Positions 6,644-7,486 of a DNA stretch of 7,486 bases are shown piece by piece (position 1 is the first letter of the stretch; every line of letters begins with the position of its first letter). The DNA lies in contig JAJAYX010000377.1 in the NCBI GenBank assembly GCA_026785985.1, positions 1 through 7,486 on the forward strand, in the 5' to 3' direction. Below the pieces are notes generated by a model. It did no database searches and had not been told where the DNA came from. It saw only the letters and a list, made by a program, of their open reading frames with translations. A program made the position numbers and the translations under genes. The stretch comes from Rudanella sp. (lineage in GTDB: Bacteria; Bacteroidota; Bacteroidia; Cytophagales; Spirosomataceae).

Positions 6644-6656
6644 ATCGTACCGATTT
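6644..6656 (+). repeat. Right copy of 13-bp inverted pair flanking the module
   Basis: ATCGTACCGATTT here matches the minus strand at 4467-4479 exactly. It sits in the 117-base gap between the convergent ATP-binding and kinase genes, just after the GTTGCACA block. The core ATCG-TAC-CGAT is itself a short inverted repeat, as at the left copy. Confidence 0.35.
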
Positions 6657-6703
6657 AATCACTGGGTTATTTCAGTACAGCGGTTCGAGAAAACAGTTCT
6701 TTT

Positions 6704-7486
6704 TTACCGGTTAGGCAGCCAAACCTCAAACTGACTCCCGTGTCCTACTTGACTATTTAAGCTAATTTTTCCTTGGTGTAAGGCGATAATTTGCCAACAA
6801 ATAGCCAACCCAATACCAAAACCCTCATACTTCATGGCTTCATTCGAACGATAAAACGGCTCGAAAATGGATACCTGTTCGTTCGCCGGGATACCAATAC
6901 CTTGGTCACTCACCGTCAGTCGACATCCCCTCGATTCCGCTGAAATACAAACGTCCGCCCGATGGTCTGGGGAGTACTTACAAGCATTATCAACTAAATT
7001 CAGGATCACGCGCTGCAACAGGCCTTCATTGCCTTCCACAAGGGTATGCGAACCTACAGAAGGAAGCTGGTCATACCGAACGTCAATGCGATAAGCGGGA
7101 TGTTGGCGGATCAACTCTTCCTGAGCAGCGAATACGACTTCATCCAGGCGTACCGGGCCAAAATCTGTCTGACTGGCCTGCTCCATGGTACGGGCCAGAA
7201 ACAAAAGACTGTTAATAAGCGCAATCAACCGGTCAGTATCCGTTTCAAGATTGATCAGCATGACCTGGTCTGCTTCGGCTGAGCGGGGCAAGCTACGCCC
7301 TAACTGAATCTCCGATTTAAGGGCTGCCAAGGGAGTACGCAATTCATGGCTGGCGTGCGAAACGAAGCTGCGCTGCCGCTCAAAAGCGGCTTCAAGGCGG
7401 TTCAACATGGCATTGAAATGGATAGCCAACTGATCAATTTCGTCCCGACGGGGACCTTCGTCCAGACGCTGCCGCAGGTTACGGGC
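6704..7486 (-). CDS. HAMP-domain sensor histidine kinase, C-terminal part (runs off window)
   Basis: The frame is open through the right edge, so the 260 visible residues are only the C-terminal part. The gene does not begin at the internal TTG near 7429. Counting from the edge, residues 1-35 are the end of a HAMP linker (DEIDQLAIHFNAMLNRLE). The dimerisation/phosphoacceptor helix has SHELRTP (46-52) with His47. The ATPase domain has N-box NLVDNACKYSP (163-173), G1 DQGIGIP (194-200), F-box FEPFYRS (208-214) and G2 GFGIGLAI (222-229), and ends LPNR. All catalytic motifs are present. It is an inner-membrane kinase whose sensor and membrane helices lie beyond the window. A response regulator gene is commonly found just upstream of such kinases, which here would be further right. 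The gene converges on the ATP-binding gene, with 117 bases between the stops. The signal sensed cannot be read. Confidence 0.95.
   Translation of the reverse strand, partial: ARNLRQRLDEGPRRDEIDQLAIHFNAMLNRLEAAFERQRSFVSHASHELRTPLAALKSEIQLGRSLPRSAEADQVMLINLETDTDRLIALINSLLFLARTMEQASQTDFGPVRLDEVVFAAQEELIRQHPAYRIDVRYDQLPSVGSHTLVEGNEGLLQRVILNLVDNACKYSPDHRADVCISAESRGCRLTVSDQGIGIPANEQVSIFEPFYRSNEAMKYEGFGIGLAICWQIIALHQGKISLNSQVGHGSQFEVWLPNR

Noticed and set aside
6680..6709. Terminator between the convergent ATP-binding and kinase genes
   Set aside because: A T run exists at 6699-6705, but the possible stem before it (AGAA/TTCT) is too weak.

Overview
The window looks like chromosomal DNA of a Bacteroidota bacterium, most likely a Cytophagales member of the Spirosoma type. 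This is inferred from the style of the proteins (a Tat-exported Gfo/Idh/MocA oxidoreductase and a quinoprotein with an inserted cytochrome c), the lack of consistent Shine-Dalgarno sequences at the starts, and two TAnnTTTG-like boxes. It was not tested by any search.

Layout. Bases 1-420 hold no convincing gene. A Gfo/Idh/MocA oxidoreductase (421-1797, minus) lies downstream of a PQQ-dependent dehydrogenase (2002-4113, minus), with a 204-base gap. Both carry export signals and plausibly act outside the cytoplasm on sugars or sugar derivatives. The quinoprotein would pass electrons through its own heme c. Its DNA is visibly more GC-rich than that of the other genes. A 386-base gap (4114-4499) carries a clear terminator-like hairpin and a second small hairpin.

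Bases 4500-6586 form a divergent two-gene module: a small serine recombinase (minus) broken by one missing base at its catalytic Arg motif, and an intact AlbA_2/HATPase_c_4 ATP-binding protein (plus). The 99-base divergent intergenic region contains two perfect inverted repeats whose centres are 32 bp apart. Inverted copies of one 13-base sequence lie just outside the two genes, and four GTTGCACA repeats follow the ATP-binding gene. This looks like a small mobile or accessory unit whose recombinase has decayed, and it is the most interesting part of the window.

The right end (6704-7486, minus) is the C-terminal part of a HAMP-type sensor histidine kinase that runs off the window. It is convergent with the ATP-binding gene. 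No rRNA, tRNA, CRISPR array or complete insertion sequence was seen.
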